Assembly (NCBI GenBank): GCA_016713625.1 | Contig: JADJOT010000011.1 | Span: 496,001-560,000 of the forward strand | Direction: 5' to 3' | Source of the DNA: Candidatus Accumulibacter affinis | GTDB lineage: Bacteria; Pseudomonadota; Gammaproteobacteria; Burkholderiales; Rhodocyclaceae | DNA: 64,000 nt | In this document: one piece after another, positions 9,049-18,780 of the stretch | Numbering within the stretch: position 1 is the first letter of the stretch | Layout: every line of letters starts with the position of its first letter | Notes under the pieces: model-generated | The model's input: only the letters and a program-made list of their open reading frames with translations | Databases searched by the model: none | What the model was told of the DNA's origin: nothing | Made by a program: the position numbers and the translations under genes

Positions 9049-10213
9049 GCTCGCAGAGTGCCGGCGGCAGACAGCCGATCACCGCTGCCGCGGCCTTCTC
9101 GGCGGCGTTCTGGCGTAGTTGCAGGTGCAGCCTCCGAAAAACGGCCTTGAGCCCGTCGCACACGGTCTTGTCGGCGTAGAGGTTGAGCAGCGCCTGCGCG
9201 AGGTTCTCGGGAGTCGCATCGTCCTGGATGAATTCGGGGACGACGAAGCGGCCGGCGAGAACGTTCGGCAGACCGCAGTAGGGCAGGTAACCGCCGATGC
9301 GCTGCATCAGCCACCACGAGAGTGGAGCCATCTGGTAGACGATGACCATCGGTCGCTTGAGCAGTGCGGCTTCGAGGGTGGCGGTGCCGCTCGCCAGGAG
9401 AACGAGGTCGGCGGCCATCATCGCCAGGTGCGCATGCCCGAACAGCAGACGGATCGGCAGCGCCTGCGCCTGACAGCGATGCAGCGCCGATTCGAAGAGG
9501 TCGCGCGTTTCGCGGGTGGCCAGCGGGACGAGGAAAAGCGCTTCCGGGAGTTCATCGTCGATGCGGCGGGCGGTCTCGATGAAGGTCTCCGCCATGTACT
9601 GCAGTTCGGACTGCCGGCTGCCCGGCAGGAGCGCGAAAACCGGCGTGTGCGGGGAAATACCGAGCAGCGTGCGGGCGCTGTCGCGGCCGTCCTCGAGCGG
9701 CAGCATGTCGGCGAGCGGATGCCCCACGTAACTCACCGGAATTCCCTGCTTCTCGTAGAGCGCCGGCTCGAAAGGAAAGAGCGCCAGCACCCTTGAGACG
9801 GCAGCGCCAATCTTGTGGATGCGCTCGCCGCGCCAGGCCCAGATCGACGGACTGACGTAATGAATGGTCGGGATGCCACGCTGTTTCAGCGCCTTTTCCA
9901 GCCCGAGATTGAAGTCCGGCGCGTCCACCCCGATGAACACGTCGGGCGGATCAGCCAGCAGACGACGCTTGAGGTCGCGCCGGATGGCGACGATCTCGCG
10001 ATAGTGCCTGAGCACCTCGACGTAACCGCGAACCGCCAGCTTCTCGAGCGGATGCCAGGCGTCGAAGCCGAGCCCGACCATCTTCGGACCACCGATACCG
10101 AAAAAGACGGCGTTGGGAAGTCTGGCCTTGAGCGCCTGGATCAGTTGACTCGCCAGCAGCTCGCCCGAGGCCTCGCCAGCCACCATGGCAATCCGCAGCA
10201 CGGCGGCAGTCAT
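9032..10213 (-). CDS. lpxB: Lipid-A-disaccharide synthase
   Basis: 393 residues. It condenses UDP-diacylglucosamine with lipid X to give the lipid A disaccharide at the inner membrane. The N-terminal VAGEASGELLASQLI, FGIGGPKM, the YVSPSIWAWRGERI core and LPGSRQSELQ are typical. The ATG overlaps the lpxA stop (ATGA at 10210-10213). It belongs to the lpxD-fabZ-lpxA-lpxB block of the envelope operon. Length agrees with the family. Confidence 0.96.
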   Translation of the reverse strand: MTAAVLRIAMVAGEASGELLASQLIQALKARLPNAVFFGIGGPKMVGLGFDAWHPLEKLAVRGYVEVLRHYREIVAIRRDLKRRLLADPPDVFIGVDAPDFNLGLEKALKQRGIPTIHYVSPSIWAWRGERIHKIGAAVSRVLALFPFEPALYEKQGIPVSYVGHPLADMLPLEDGRDSARTLLGISPHTPVFALLPGSRQSELQYMAETFIETARRIDDELPEALFLVPLATRETRDLFESALHRCQAQALPIRLLFGHAHLAMMAADLVLLASGTATLEAALLKRPMVIVYQMAPLSWWLMQRIGGYLPYCGLPNVLAGRFVVPEFIQDDATPENLAQALLNLYADKTVCDGLKAVFRRLHLQLRQNAAEKAAAAVIGCLPPALCEHAAAA

Positions 10214-10992
10214 CTGATGATGCCGCGCTTCGAGATCGCGAGGAAGTCAAGCAGCGGCTGGATCTCGGGATGCGCGACGGCATCTTCCTCGAGCCTGGCG
10301 CGCGCCTCTTCGAGCATCAACCCGGACTTGTACAGCGTGCGATAGGCGCGTTTGAGCACCAGCAGCGCCTCCGGTGAAAAGCCCCGGCGCTTCAGGCCCT
10401 CGGCGTTGATGCCGAAGGGACTCGCCGAATTTCCGGCAGCCATCACGAAAGGTGGGACATCCTGCAGAACCACCGACGCGGCGGCGGTCATGGCATGCGC
10501 GCCAATGCGGCAGAACTGGTGGACGCCGGTAAAACCGCCGAGGATAGCCCAGTCACCAATGTGCACATGGCCGGCAAGTTGGGCGTTATTGGCAAATATG
10601 GTGCGGCTACCGACCTGGCAATCATGCGCGATATGCACGTAGGCCATGATCCAGTTGTCGTTGCCCATACGCGTCACGCCGGCGTCGAGGGCGGTGCCGA
10701 GGTTGAAGGTACAGAATTCGCGAATGGTGTTGCGGTCGCCAATCTCCAGTCGCGTCGGTTCACCGCCGTGCTTCTTGTCCTGTGGCGCTTCCCCGAGCGA
10801 GCAGAACTGGTAGATGTGGTTGTCACAGCCGATGCGCGTCCGTCCCGAGATCACCACGTGCGGACCGATGATCGTGTGGTCGCCGATCTCGACATGCTCG
10901 CCGATGATCGAGTAGGCACCGACGGCGACATTTTCGCCGAGCTGCGCGCCGGCCTCGATGATTGCACTTGGATGGATCATCGCGGCGTTCAT
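10210..10992 (-). CDS. lpxA: UDP-N-acetylglucosamine O-acyltransferase
   Basis: 260 residues of left-handed parallel beta-helix (hexapeptide repeats such as IGPHVVISGRTRIG and VTRMGNDNWIMAYVHIAHDCQVG) with the C-terminal helical domain (SPEALLVLKRAYRTLYKSG). It performs the first acylation of lipid A synthesis; the catalytic His lies in AYVHIAHD. The chosen ATG at 10992 forms an ATGA overlap with the fabZ stop; an ATG at 10980 (MIHPSAII) is an alternative start four codons later. Confidence 0.95.
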   Translation of the reverse strand: MNAAMIHPSAIIEAGAQLGENVAVGAYSIIGEHVEIGDHTIIGPHVVISGRTRIGCDNHIYQFCSLGEAPQDKKHGGEPTRLEIGDRNTIREFCTFNLGTALDAGVTRMGNDNWIMAYVHIAHDCQVGSRTIFANNAQLAGHVHIGDWAILGGFTGVHQFCRIGAHAMTAAASVVLQDVPPFVMAAGNSASPFGINAEGLKRRGFSPEALLVLKRAYRTLYKSGLMLEEARARLEEDAVAHPEIQPLLDFLAISKRGIIR

Positions 10993-11438
10993 CCCGGCGT
11001 TCGCACCAGGTTGCTCTTGGCGCACATCAGTTCGGCCTCGGCGACGATCTCGCCGTCGACGCGTGCCGCCGCCTCGAATTTCCAGATGTTGCGAAACTGG
11101 CGCTGGATCTCGACATGCAGATGCAACTGGTCACCCGCCGCCACGGTCTTCTTGAAGCGTGCCTTGTCGATCCCGACGAAATAGAAAAGCGAAGTCATGT
11201 CGGGCTTCTCACCCAGGGTCTTGAACGACAGGATGCCGGCCGCCTGCGCCAGCGCTTCGAGGATCAGCACGCCGGGCATCACCGGGTAATGCGGGAAGTG
11301 ACCGGCAAAAAACGGTTCGTTGATGGTCACGTTCTTGTAGGCGTGAATCAGTTTTCCCGGCTCACACTCGAGCACCCGGTCGACCAGCAGAAACGGGTAG
11401 CGATGCGGCAGCTGTTCGATGATCTCGTGTATATCCAT
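10989..11438 (-). CDS. fabZ: 3-hydroxyacyl-[acyl-carrier-protein] dehydratase
   Basis: 149 residues from ATG 11438 (MDIHEIIEQLPHRYPFLLVDRV). Hot-dog fold dehydratase with the catalytic segment FFAGHFPHYPVMPGVLILEALAQAAG containing the active-site His and Glu. It supplies unsaturated acyl-ACP for fatty acid elongation and hydroxyacyl balance for lipid A. An in-frame TTG at 11447 would overlap the lpxD stop and add three residues; the ATG was preferred because homologues begin at MDI. Confidence 0.95.
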   Translation of the reverse strand: MDIHEIIEQLPHRYPFLLVDRVLECEPGKLIHAYKNVTINEPFFAGHFPHYPVMPGVLILEALAQAAGILSFKTLGEKPDMTSLFYFVGIDKARFKKTVAAGDQLHLHVEIQRQFRNIWKFEAAARVDGEIVAEAELMCAKSNLVRTPG

Positions 11439-11443
11439 TGCGT

Positions 11444-12475
11444 TCAAGAGGTTTTCCCCATCGTTTCGAGTTTCTTCTCGAGTTCGGCAACCCGTTCGGC
11501 GAGCCGTGCCAGGCGTTTGATCTGTGCCGCGTTATGCAACCACTCCCGATGCGTGGCGAGTGGAAAGAAGCCGGTGTATGCGCCAGGCTGGCTCAGGCTC
11601 TTGGCGACCAGGGTGCCGGCCGAGACATGCACATCGTCGGCGATTTCGAGGTGGCCGCTGATCATGCCGGCACCACCGACGGTACACCGCCGGCCGATTC
11701 TGGCGCTGCCGGCAATGCCGACACAGCCAGCCATCGCCGTATGGTCGCCAATGCGAACGTTGTGGGCGACCTGTATCTGGTTGTCGAGCTTGACGCCGTC
11801 ACCGATCACGGTATCGTCGAGGGCACCGCGATCGATCGAAGTGTTGGCGCCGATCTCGACATCGTCACCGATCACTACCCGGCCAATCTGCGGGATCTTG
11901 ACCCAGCGTTCACCGTCCCTGGCAAAACCAAAGCCATCCGCGCCGATGACCGCCCCGGCGTGAATGATCGCCCGTCGACCGATGACGCAGCTACGGTAGA
12001 CCACCACATTCGCGTACAGCACCGAATCGTCGCCAATCGAAACCCCGTCACCGATCACACAGCCGGGATACAGAACCACGTTTTCGCCAATCGTCGCGCC
12101 TTCGCCGACGACAGCGTTTTCGCCAACACTCGCCGAAGCCGGCAGCGGCGAATGGACCACCGCCACGGGGTGAACACCGGGCCGGCCGTGCACCGCCGGG
12201 TTCAACAGCGCGACCACCCGCGCATAATAGGCATACGAGTTGGCATGCACGATGCGCGGCAGCGCGGTGTCGTCGGCGAACTGCGCTGGCAAGATTACCG
12301 CAGCCGCCTGCGTCTTCTGCAGTTGCTCGCGGTATTTCGCGCTGGCCAGGAAGGCGATCTGGCCCGCTCCGGCCGAGAGCAGCGATCCCACCTGCGAGAC
12401 CACCAGCGATCCGTCGCCTTGCAGCACACCGCCTAGACGGGCGACGATCTCGTCCAGTCGAAAACCTGCGGACAC
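11444..12475 (-). CDS. lpxD: UDP-3-O-(3-hydroxyacyl)glucosamine N-acyltransferase
   Basis: 343 residues. An N-terminal uridine-binding domain (ALPRIVHANSYAYYARVVALL) precedes a long hexapeptide-repeat beta-helix (SVGENAVVGEGATIGENVVLYPGCVIG onward), with the catalytic-region His in LDNQIQVAHNVRIGDHTAM. It carries out the third step of lipid A synthesis. The start is GTG at 12475. Positioned between skp and fabZ as in most Gram-negatives. Confidence 0.95.
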   Translation of the reverse strand: MSAGFRLDEIVARLGGVLQGDGSLVVSQVGSLLSAGAGQIAFLASAKYREQLQKTQAAAVILPAQFADDTALPRIVHANSYAYYARVVALLNPAVHGRPGVHPVAVVHSPLPASASVGENAVVGEGATIGENVVLYPGCVIGDGVSIGDDSVLYANVVVYRSCVIGRRAIIHAGAVIGADGFGFARDGERWVKIPQIGRVVIGDDVEIGANTSIDRGALDDTVIGDGVKLDNQIQVAHNVRIGDHTAMAGCVGIAGSARIGRRCTVGGAGMISGHLEIADDVHVSAGTLVAKSLSQPGAYTGFFPLATHREWLHNAAQIKRLARLAERVAELEKKLETMGKTS

Positions 12476-12507
12476 ATGAACTCCAAAGATTTGGCAGCAG
12501 GCGCTGC

Positions 12508-13026
12508 CTATTTCACGCCCTGGGCATCGGACAAAGCCTTGATCACCTTCTCGGTGATGTCGAGCTTGGGACTGACCCAGACGACATCCTGAACGATCAG
12601 ATCGTATTTCTCGTTTTCGGCCAGTTGCTTGATCGCCTTATTGGCCTTCTCGATGATCGCCGCATTCTCTTCATTCTGACGCAGGTTCAGATCCTCGCGG
12701 AACTCGCGCTGCTTGCGCTGGAACTCGCGCGACAGCTCGCCGAGATCCTTCTCCTTGGCGCGGCGCTCCGCTTCCGCCATCGTCAGGCCGCCCTTTTCGA
12801 GCGACTCCTGCAGGCCCTGAACCTGTTTCGCCAGGCGCTGCAAGTCCTGGTCGCGCTTCGCGAACTCCTGCTCGATCTTTTTCGCAGCTTTCACGGCTGC
12901 CGGGGCGTCACGAAAAAGACGCTGGGTGTTGACGTAACCAACCTTCAATGGTTCCACCGCCGACGCGTAAGTTACCGGCAGCGAGGCCATCAACGCAACC
13001 AGCAGCCTGGCAATCGTCTTCTTCAA
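12508..13026 (-). CDS. skp: Periplasmic chaperone Skp/OmpH
   Basis: 172 residues: signal peptide (KKTIARLLVALMASLPVTYASA), then the short beta strand LKVGYVNTQRLFRDAPA and a charged coiled-coil tentacle (residues about 45-140, EFAKRDQDLQRLAKQVQGL, AERRAKEKDLGELSREFQ). Skp holds unfolded outer-membrane proteins on their way to BamA, encoded directly upstream. Translation appears to start at TTG 13026, seven bases after GGAG. Confidence 0.92.
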   Translation of the reverse strand: MKKTIARLLVALMASLPVTYASAVEPLKVGYVNTQRLFRDAPAAVKAAKKIEQEFAKRDQDLQRLAKQVQGLQESLEKGGLTMAEAERRAKEKDLGELSREFQRKQREFREDLNLRQNEENAAIIEKANKAIKQLAENEKYDLIVQDVVWVSPKLDITEKVIKALSDAQGVK

Positions 13027-13042
13027 GCTAATTCTCCAAAAA

Positions 13043-15370
13043 TTAAAAGGTTGTTCCCATCTGGAACTGGAACTTCTGCAGTTTAGCAGTCTTCACCTCA
13101 TTGATCGGCTGGCCATAACTGAATTTCAGCGGTCCCAGCGGCGAAATCCAGGCGACCGTCAGGCCCGCCGACATCGCCACTCCCTCGTTGGCAAAGGTGT
13201 AGCCATTGACGGTCACCTTGTTTCCAGTCAACGTGGTGTAGGTGTAGGTGTTGGTAAATACGTTGCCGACGTCAAAGAATGGACCCAGGCGAACCGCCTT
13301 GTCAAAGCCCGGCAGGGGCATCAGCAACTCGACATTGAACACGGCCTTGCTGGTACCACCGAGGTAGGTATCCGGATACAGGGGATCGGTCGGACCCAGG
13401 CTGGCGGTCTGATAGCCACGCACCGAACCGATACCACCGGCGAAGAAGTTCTTGTAGAACGGCAAGGTCTGGTTCTGCAGACCAGCGCCATAACCAAGTT
13501 CGCCCATCAGCACCAGGGTCAGGTCCTTGGTCAGCGGGAAGTAGTGCTCGTTCTTGTAGGTGAGTCGATAAAAGGTCAGGTCCACCCCGGGGATGGCCAG
13601 CTCGACGCCGGCGCGCTGGATGCCGCCAGAGGTCGGATAAATCGCACTGTTGCGGGTGTCGCTGGTCCAGCTCACCGTCGCCGGCAGGGTGATGTTCGAG
13701 TCGCCGTGCTCGCGCTGGAACTGGACGTACTGGGGCGGCGTTGCCAGGGTGACCGGGGTGATGTCGATCGTCGTCTGGTCTACCGCCAGGCCGAAATTGA
13801 GGGTCTGCTTCTCGCCAATCGGGTAGCCGAAGCGAATGCCGCCACCGAATGACTCGGACTGGAAGGCATAACCCAGCGAGGTCGGGTTGAGCCGCCGGCC
13901 ATACAGGTCAAAACCCTGGCTGATGCCATCGACAGTGAAATAGGGATCGGTGTAGTTGATGCTGAGCGTGCGGTTCAGCTGCCCGGTGTTCACCGTCAGG
14001 GCGAGGAACTTGCCGCTGCCGAAGATGTTGGACTGCGAAATCGACCCGGAGAGGATCACCTTTTCTGCACTCGAGTAACCTGCACCGATCGAGATGTTAC
14101 CAGTCGACTTCTCGGTCACATTGACGTTAACATCGATCAGATCAATCGTCCCGGGAACCGGTGGGGTTTCCACGTTGACTTCGCCGAAGTAACCGGTGCG
14201 GTCGATCCTCTCGCGTGACGCGACCACCCGCTCGGCGTCGTACCACGCACCTTCCATCTGGCGCATCTCCTGGCGAACGACCTCGTCACGGGTCTTGGTG
14301 TTGCCGGTGACGTTGATCCTGCGGACATAGGTTCGCTTGCCCGGATCGACGAAGATGGTAAACGCGACCTGGCGCTTCTCCTTGTCGAGTTCGGGCGCCG
14401 CGTTCACGTTGGCAAAGGCGTAGCCTTGGCCACCCAGCTTGTCGGTGATCGCTTTGGTACTCTCGTTGAGCTTCTCTCGCGAGAACACCTCTCCCGGCTT
14501 GATCTTCACCACCTTCTTGAATTCTTCGTCGGACAGCGTCAGGTCACCCGCCAGTTTCACCGATGAAACGACGTAGCGCTCGCCCTCGTTGATGCTGATC
14601 GTGATGTAGATTTCCTTCTTGTCGGGGGTAATCGATACCTGGGTCGACTCGATGCTGAACTCCAGGTAGCCTCGATCGAGATAGTACGAACGCAGGCTTT
14701 CGAGGTCGGCGGAAAGCTTCTGCTTCGAATACTGGTCACTCTTGGTGTACCAGCTGATCCAGGTCGGTGTCTTCTGCTGCAACACGGCCAGCAGATCCTT
14801 TTCCCGGAAGGCCTGCGCACCGACAATGTTGATCTGCTTGATCTTGGCGGTTTCGCCTTCGTCGATGTTGAAATTGATCGCCACGCGATTACGATCCAGC
14901 GGCGTAATCGTGGTGGTGATCGTCGCTGCATATCGGCCACGCGACAGATACTGCCGCTTCAATTCCTGTTCGGCCTTTTCGAGCGTGGCGCGATCGAAGG
15001 TGCGCGAGACCGCGACCCCGACTTCCTTCAGGCCCTTGATCAACTGATCCTTCTCGAACTCCTTCAAGCCGACGAAATCAATCTGCGCGATCGCCGGCCG
15101 TTCCTCGATCACCACGATCACCACCTGGCCATCGATTTCGATCCGGACGTCCTTGAAAAAACCGGTGGCAAACAGCGTCTTGATCGCTTGCGCCGCCTTT
15201 TCATCGGTCATCGTATCGCCGACCTTGACCGGCAGATAGCTGAAAACCGTCCCGGCTTCGACCCGCTGAATGCCTTCGAGGCGGATATCCTTGACCGTGA
15301 ACGGCTCCACCGCGACTGCGCCAGAGACAAAAAAGGTAGCCATCAGACCTGCGAGCAGGTTTTTCTTCAT
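13043..15370 (-). CDS. bamA: Outer-membrane protein assembly factor BamA
   Basis: 775 residues. A signal peptide (KKNLLAGLMATFFVSGAVA) is followed by five POTRA repeats (VKDIRLEGIQRVEAGTVFSYL; GLKEFEKDQLI; FRVAFT-like IVGAQAFREKDLL; GDLTLSDEEFKKV; RRINVTGNTKTRDEVVRQEMRQMEG) and the Omp85 barrel ending in LKFSYGQPINEV...FQFQMGTTF with a terminal aromatic. GSVRGYQ carries the conserved VRGY/F loop motif. It inserts beta-barrel proteins into the outer membrane and is essential. Confidence 0.97.
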   Translation of the reverse strand: MKKNLLAGLMATFFVSGAVAVEPFTVKDIRLEGIQRVEAGTVFSYLPVKVGDTMTDEKAAQAIKTLFATGFFKDVRIEIDGQVVIVVIEERPAIAQIDFVGLKEFEKDQLIKGLKEVGVAVSRTFDRATLEKAEQELKRQYLSRGRYAATITTTITPLDRNRVAINFNIDEGETAKIKQINIVGAQAFREKDLLAVLQQKTPTWISWYTKSDQYSKQKLSADLESLRSYYLDRGYLEFSIESTQVSITPDKKEIYITISINEGERYVVSSVKLAGDLTLSDEEFKKVVKIKPGEVFSREKLNESTKAITDKLGGQGYAFANVNAAPELDKEKRQVAFTIFVDPGKRTYVRRINVTGNTKTRDEVVRQEMRQMEGAWYDAERVVASRERIDRTGYFGEVNVETPPVPGTIDLIDVNVNVTEKSTGNISIGAGYSSAEKVILSGSISQSNIFGSGKFLALTVNTGQLNRTLSINYTDPYFTVDGISQGFDLYGRRLNPTSLGYAFQSESFGGGIRFGYPIGEKQTLNFGLAVDQTTIDITPVTLATPPQYVQFQREHGDSNITLPATVSWTSDTRNSAIYPTSGGIQRAGVELAIPGVDLTFYRLTYKNEHYFPLTKDLTLVLMGELGYGAGLQNQTLPFYKNFFAGGIGSVRGYQTASLGPTDPLYPDTYLGGTSKAVFNVELLMPLPGFDKAVRLGPFFDVGNVFTNTYTYTTLTGNKVTVNGYTFANEGVAMSAGLTVAWISPLGPLKFSYGQPINEVKTAKLQKFQFQMGTTF

Positions 15371-15374
15371 AAGC

Positions 15375-16742
15375 TCAGCCGGAGAACAATCGATTGATGT
15401 CGTTGTAGAAGGCGAACGCCATAAGCATGATCAGGAGTGTCAGACCGATTTGCTGACCGATTTCCATGGTTCTCTCGGAGACTGGCCCACGCTTGATGAT
15501 TTCGACGAGATAATACAACAAATGCCCGCCATCCAGAATCGGGATCGGCAGCAGATTCAGCACGCCCAGGCTGATGCTCACCAGGGCCAGAAACTTGAGA
15601 TAGTAATCGATTCCCAGTCGTGCCGACTGACCGGCGTAGTCGGCAATGGTCACCGGCCCGCTGATATTTCGCCACGACACCTCGCCGGTGATCATCTTGC
15701 CCATCATCAGCAGGGTAAACGCCGACTTGTCCCAGGTCTCGGCGACGGCCTTGCTTAAGGCCGCCACGGGCCCATAGCTGACGGTGATCATCATCGCCTC
15801 GCGCGCCTCACCGTTGTCGATGACCGCCGCACCAATGCGGCCAATTTCGTTGCCGCGTTCTTCGACGGCGGCCGGCGTCACCGTCATGCGGACGCGTGCA
15901 CCAGCACGCAATACCTCCAGAGACAGTGCCTTTTCCGGCGATCCGCGAACTGCTTTCACGACTTCCGCCCAACTGGCGATGGCCTGCCCATCGATGCTCA
16001 GGATTTCATCTCCCGAAAGCAGCCCGGCGGCATCGGCGGCGCTGCCCGGGGTGACCCGTCCGAGCACGGGCGGCAAGCGGGGACGGAAAAGGCCGAGGCC
16101 CAGCCTTTCGAGTGCGTCGCCCTCCCAGCCGGAGTTTCGCACCGCCGACACATCGAGGCGGCGGATGGCGATCTCGTGGCGCGGGTTGATCACCTCGAGA
16201 TCGACCTGAGCCTGGTCGGCTGCTCCCTGCAGCAATCGCCAGCGCATCTCCTGCCAGGTCTGCACCTTTTCGCCGCCAACCTGCAGCACCAACTCGCCGT
16301 CTTCGAATCCGGCCGCGGCGGCGGGACTCGCGATCACCGGTGCGCCAAGAATTGGCCGGAACTCTTCGGTTCCATGCCAGAACAGCCCCCAGTAAAGAAC
16401 GATGGCCAGCAGGAAGTTGGCCGCCGGTCCGGCTGCGACGATCACCATCCGCCGTTGAACCGGCTGCCGGTTGAAGCTTCGGTGCAGGTCCTGGGGGGGA
16501 ACCTCACCCTCCCGTTCGTCGAGCATTTTTACGTAGCCGCCGAGCGGGAAGGCGGCAATTGCCCACTCGGTGCCATCCTGGCCGAAACGCCGCGCCCACA
16601 GCGGCTTGCCAAAGCCTACCGAAAAGCGCAGGACCTTGACCCCGGCCCAGCGCGCAGCGAGATAGTGGCCAAACTCGTGAACGACGACGAGGATTCCGAG
16701 GATCAGGGCAAAAGCCGCCAGGTAGTAGAGAAAATTGCTCAT
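15375..16742 (-). CDS. rseP: Site-2 protease RseP
   Basis: 455 residues. The zinc-binding HEFGH motif lies in the first membrane helix (ILVVVHEFGHYLAARWAGVKV); tandem PDZ domains occupy the middle (GFEDGELVLQVGGEKVQTWQEM; AAGLLSGDEILSIDGQAIASW); the C-terminal LNLLPIPILDGGHLLYYL supplies the third metal ligand. RseP cleaves anti-sigma factor RseA within the membrane during envelope stress. The ATG overlaps the dxr stop (ATGA). Confidence 0.96.
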   Translation of the reverse strand: MSNFLYYLAAFALILGILVVVHEFGHYLAARWAGVKVLRFSVGFGKPLWARRFGQDGTEWAIAAFPLGGYVKMLDEREGEVPPQDLHRSFNRQPVQRRMVIVAAGPAANFLLAIVLYWGLFWHGTEEFRPILGAPVIASPAAAAGFEDGELVLQVGGEKVQTWQEMRWRLLQGAADQAQVDLEVINPRHEIAIRRLDVSAVRNSGWEGDALERLGLGLFRPRLPPVLGRVTPGSAADAAGLLSGDEILSIDGQAIASWAEVVKAVRGSPEKALSLEVLRAGARVRMTVTPAAVEERGNEIGRIGAAVIDNGEAREAMMITVSYGPVAALSKAVAETWDKSAFTLLMMGKMITGEVSWRNISGPVTIADYAGQSARLGIDYYLKFLALVSISLGVLNLLPIPILDGGHLLYYLVEIIKRGPVSERTMEIGQQIGLTLLIMLMAFAFYNDINRLFSG

Positions 16743-17944
16743 CCCGGCATTCCCCTATCGAGCAGAAACTCGGCGGCTTCGCGCGCCAGCCGGTCGGCCG
16801 TCAGAACCTCGGCAAGTGACTCCAGCGGCCCGCCTGCCGGGATCTGCTGCATGACTTCGGCAATGACGCGGGGAATCGCCGTGAAGGAAATACGCCGGTC
16901 AAGAAAGGCTTGCACCGCCACTTCGTTGGCGGCATTCAAAGTCGTCGGCGCACTCCCGCCTTCGCTGAGCGCCCGATAAGCCAGAGCCAGGCACGGAAAA
17001 AACTCCAGGTCGGGGCGCTCGAAATGCAGCGAGGCGACCTGGTAAAGATCGAGCGGCTCGACACCCGCAGCGATGCGTTGCGGGTAGGCGAGCGCATGTG
17101 CGATCGGCGTACGCATATCGGGATTTCCGAGTTCGGCGATCACCGAGCCGTCGGCGTATTGAACGAGTGAATGAATGACGCTTTGTGGATGAATGACTAC
17201 CTGAATCCGGTCAGCGGGGACGTTGAACAGCCAGTGCGCTTCAATGACCTCAAGGCCCTTGTTCATCATCGTCGCCGAATCGACCGAGATTTTTCGGCCC
17301 ATGACCCAGTTCGGATGCGCGCAGGCCTGTTCAGGGCTGACCGAGTCCAGATCGACCGTGGCCATTCCGCGAAACGGACCACCCGACGCCGTGAGGAACA
17401 GTCCGAGCACACCACTTTCCAGCAAATCGCCCGCATAATTGGCTGGAAGAGACTGAAAGATGGCGTTATGTTCGCTATCGATCGGCAACAGGGTGGCGCC
17501 GTTTTCGCGCACGGCGCGCATGAAGAAGGAACCGGCCATGACCAGAGCTTCCTTGTTGGCCAGCAGGATCTTCTTGCCGGCAACGGCCGCTGCCAGCGTT
17601 GGCGGCAAGCCGGCTGCGCCAACGATGGCGGCCATCACCGCATCGACTTCCGGCAGCTCGGCCATGCGAACCAGCGCCGCTGGTCCATGCGCGACCTCGG
17701 TCGTGCAGCCGGCGGCAGTCAGCCGCGCGGCGAGGTCGGCAGCCCGCGAAGGATCGCCAAGCACCGCGTAACGCGGTTGAAATTCAAGGCACTGGGCGAA
17801 GAGTCGGTCCACCTGCTGGTGCGCGCAAAGCGCCACCACACGATAGCGCTGCGGGTGACGACGCAGGACATCCAGGGTGTTTACGCCGATCGAACCCGTC
17901 GATCCGAGAATCGTGATCTGCTGCACGGCCGCCCGGGCAGCCAT
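16739..17944 (-). CDS. dxr: 1-deoxy-D-xylulose 5-phosphate reductoisomerase
   Basis: 401 residues from ATG 17944, which overlaps the cdsA stop by one base (TGATG). NADPH motif ITILGSTGSIGVNTLDVLRRHP at the N-terminus; LLANKEALVMAG, LLPIDSEHNAIFQSL, LTASGGPF and NPNWVMGRKISVDSATMMNKGLEVIEA-type segments carry the metal and substrate residues. It converts DXP to MEP, the committed step of isoprenoid synthesis, which feeds uppS upstream. The frame remains open upstream inside cdsA, but that part is not coding. Confidence 0.96.
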   Translation of the reverse strand: MAARAAVQQITILGSTGSIGVNTLDVLRRHPQRYRVVALCAHQQVDRLFAQCLEFQPRYAVLGDPSRAADLAARLTAAGCTTEVAHGPAALVRMAELPEVDAVMAAIVGAAGLPPTLAAAVAGKKILLANKEALVMAGSFFMRAVRENGATLLPIDSEHNAIFQSLPANYAGDLLESGVLGLFLTASGGPFRGMATVDLDSVSPEQACAHPNWVMGRKISVDSATMMNKGLEVIEAHWLFNVPADRIQVVIHPQSVIHSLVQYADGSVIAELGNPDMRTPIAHALAYPQRIAAGVEPLDLYQVASLHFERPDLEFFPCLALAYRALSEGGSAPTTLNAANEVAVQAFLDRRISFTAIPRVIAEVMQQIPAGGPLESLAEVLTADRLAREAAEFLLDRGMPG

Positions 17945-18780
17945 CAAGGCCTGGTCACCAGCCAGACCAGAGTGACCAGCGGCAGCGTCGAGGTGAGACT
18001 GTCGATCCGGTCGAGCACACCACCATGACCCGGCAGCACGTTGCTGCTGTCCTTCAGTTCCGCCTGACGCTTGAGCAGCGATTCGAAGAGATCGCCGAGG
18101 ACACTGATCGCGGTCAACAGCACCAGAATCATCAACAACAGCGGTAAATTCCCCGCCAGCGTCGCTGGCAGCCTGGAGGACAGGAAAAGCCCGTAAATGA
18201 CCACCACGACCCCGCCGCCGATCACACCTTCCCAGGTCTTGCCCGGGCTGATATTGGGCGCCAGCTTGTGTTTGCCAAAGCGGCGCCCGGTGAAGTAGGC
18301 GCCAATGTCCGCCAGCCAGACCACCGCCATGATCGCCAGCAAAGCCAGCGGGCCCGCCTGCCGCAGTTGCACCAGGGCCAGCCAGGCCGGCAGGAGCAGC
18401 ACGCTGCCCGTCGCCAGCCCCACGACCGGGTTGGCGAGCGGCCAGCGTCGTCGCAGCCAGAGCGGCACAAGAATCAGCCAGAACGCCGCCGACGACAGAT
18501 AGAAACTGGCACCGACACGCCATGCAGCCTCGGAAAAGCCGGCTCCCAGACCGACCGCCGCCGGTTCGAACACGGCTACGGTCGCACAGACCAGCGCCAG
18601 CAGCACCGCCAGCACGAGGCGACCTGCACCGCCGAACCGCATCAATCCACCCCACTCCCAGGCAGCGACAGCCGCTACCGCCGTCACGAAGACCAGCCAG
18701 CCGACCGGTGGCAGATAAAAAAGCGCACAGAAGAAAACGACAAACAGCACGACCGCGGTGATTACTCGCGTCCTAAGCAT
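17944..18780 (-). CDS. cdsA: Phosphatidate cytidylyltransferase
   Basis: 278-residue polytopic membrane protein making CDP-diacylglycerol for phospholipid synthesis. The family signature appears near the C-terminus (SVLGDLFESLLKRQAELKDSSNVLPGHGGVLDRIDSL), as does GRRFGKHKLAPNISPGKTWEG. The start MLRTRVITAVVLFVVFF at 18780 overlaps the uppS end by 8 bp and places the first membrane helix at the N-terminus. Confidence 0.95.
   Translation of the reverse strand: MLRTRVITAVVLFVVFFCALFYLPPVGWLVFVTAVAAVAAWEWGGLMRFGGAGRLVLAVLLALVCATVAVFEPAAVGLGAGFSEAAWRVGASFYLSSAAFWLILVPLWLRRRWPLANPVVGLATGSVLLLPAWLALVQLRQAGPLALLAIMAVVWLADIGAYFTGRRFGKHKLAPNISPGKTWEGVIGGGVVVVIYGLFLSSRLPATLAGNLPLLLMILVLLTAISVLGDLFESLLKRQAELKDSSNVLPGHGGVLDRIDSLTSTLPLVTLVWLVTRP

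Noticed and set aside
16739..18655. Extended 638-codon frame for dxr
   Set aside because: The extra 5' part overlaps cdsA out of frame and is Gly/Arg-rich nonsense; the true start overlaps the cdsA stop by one base.
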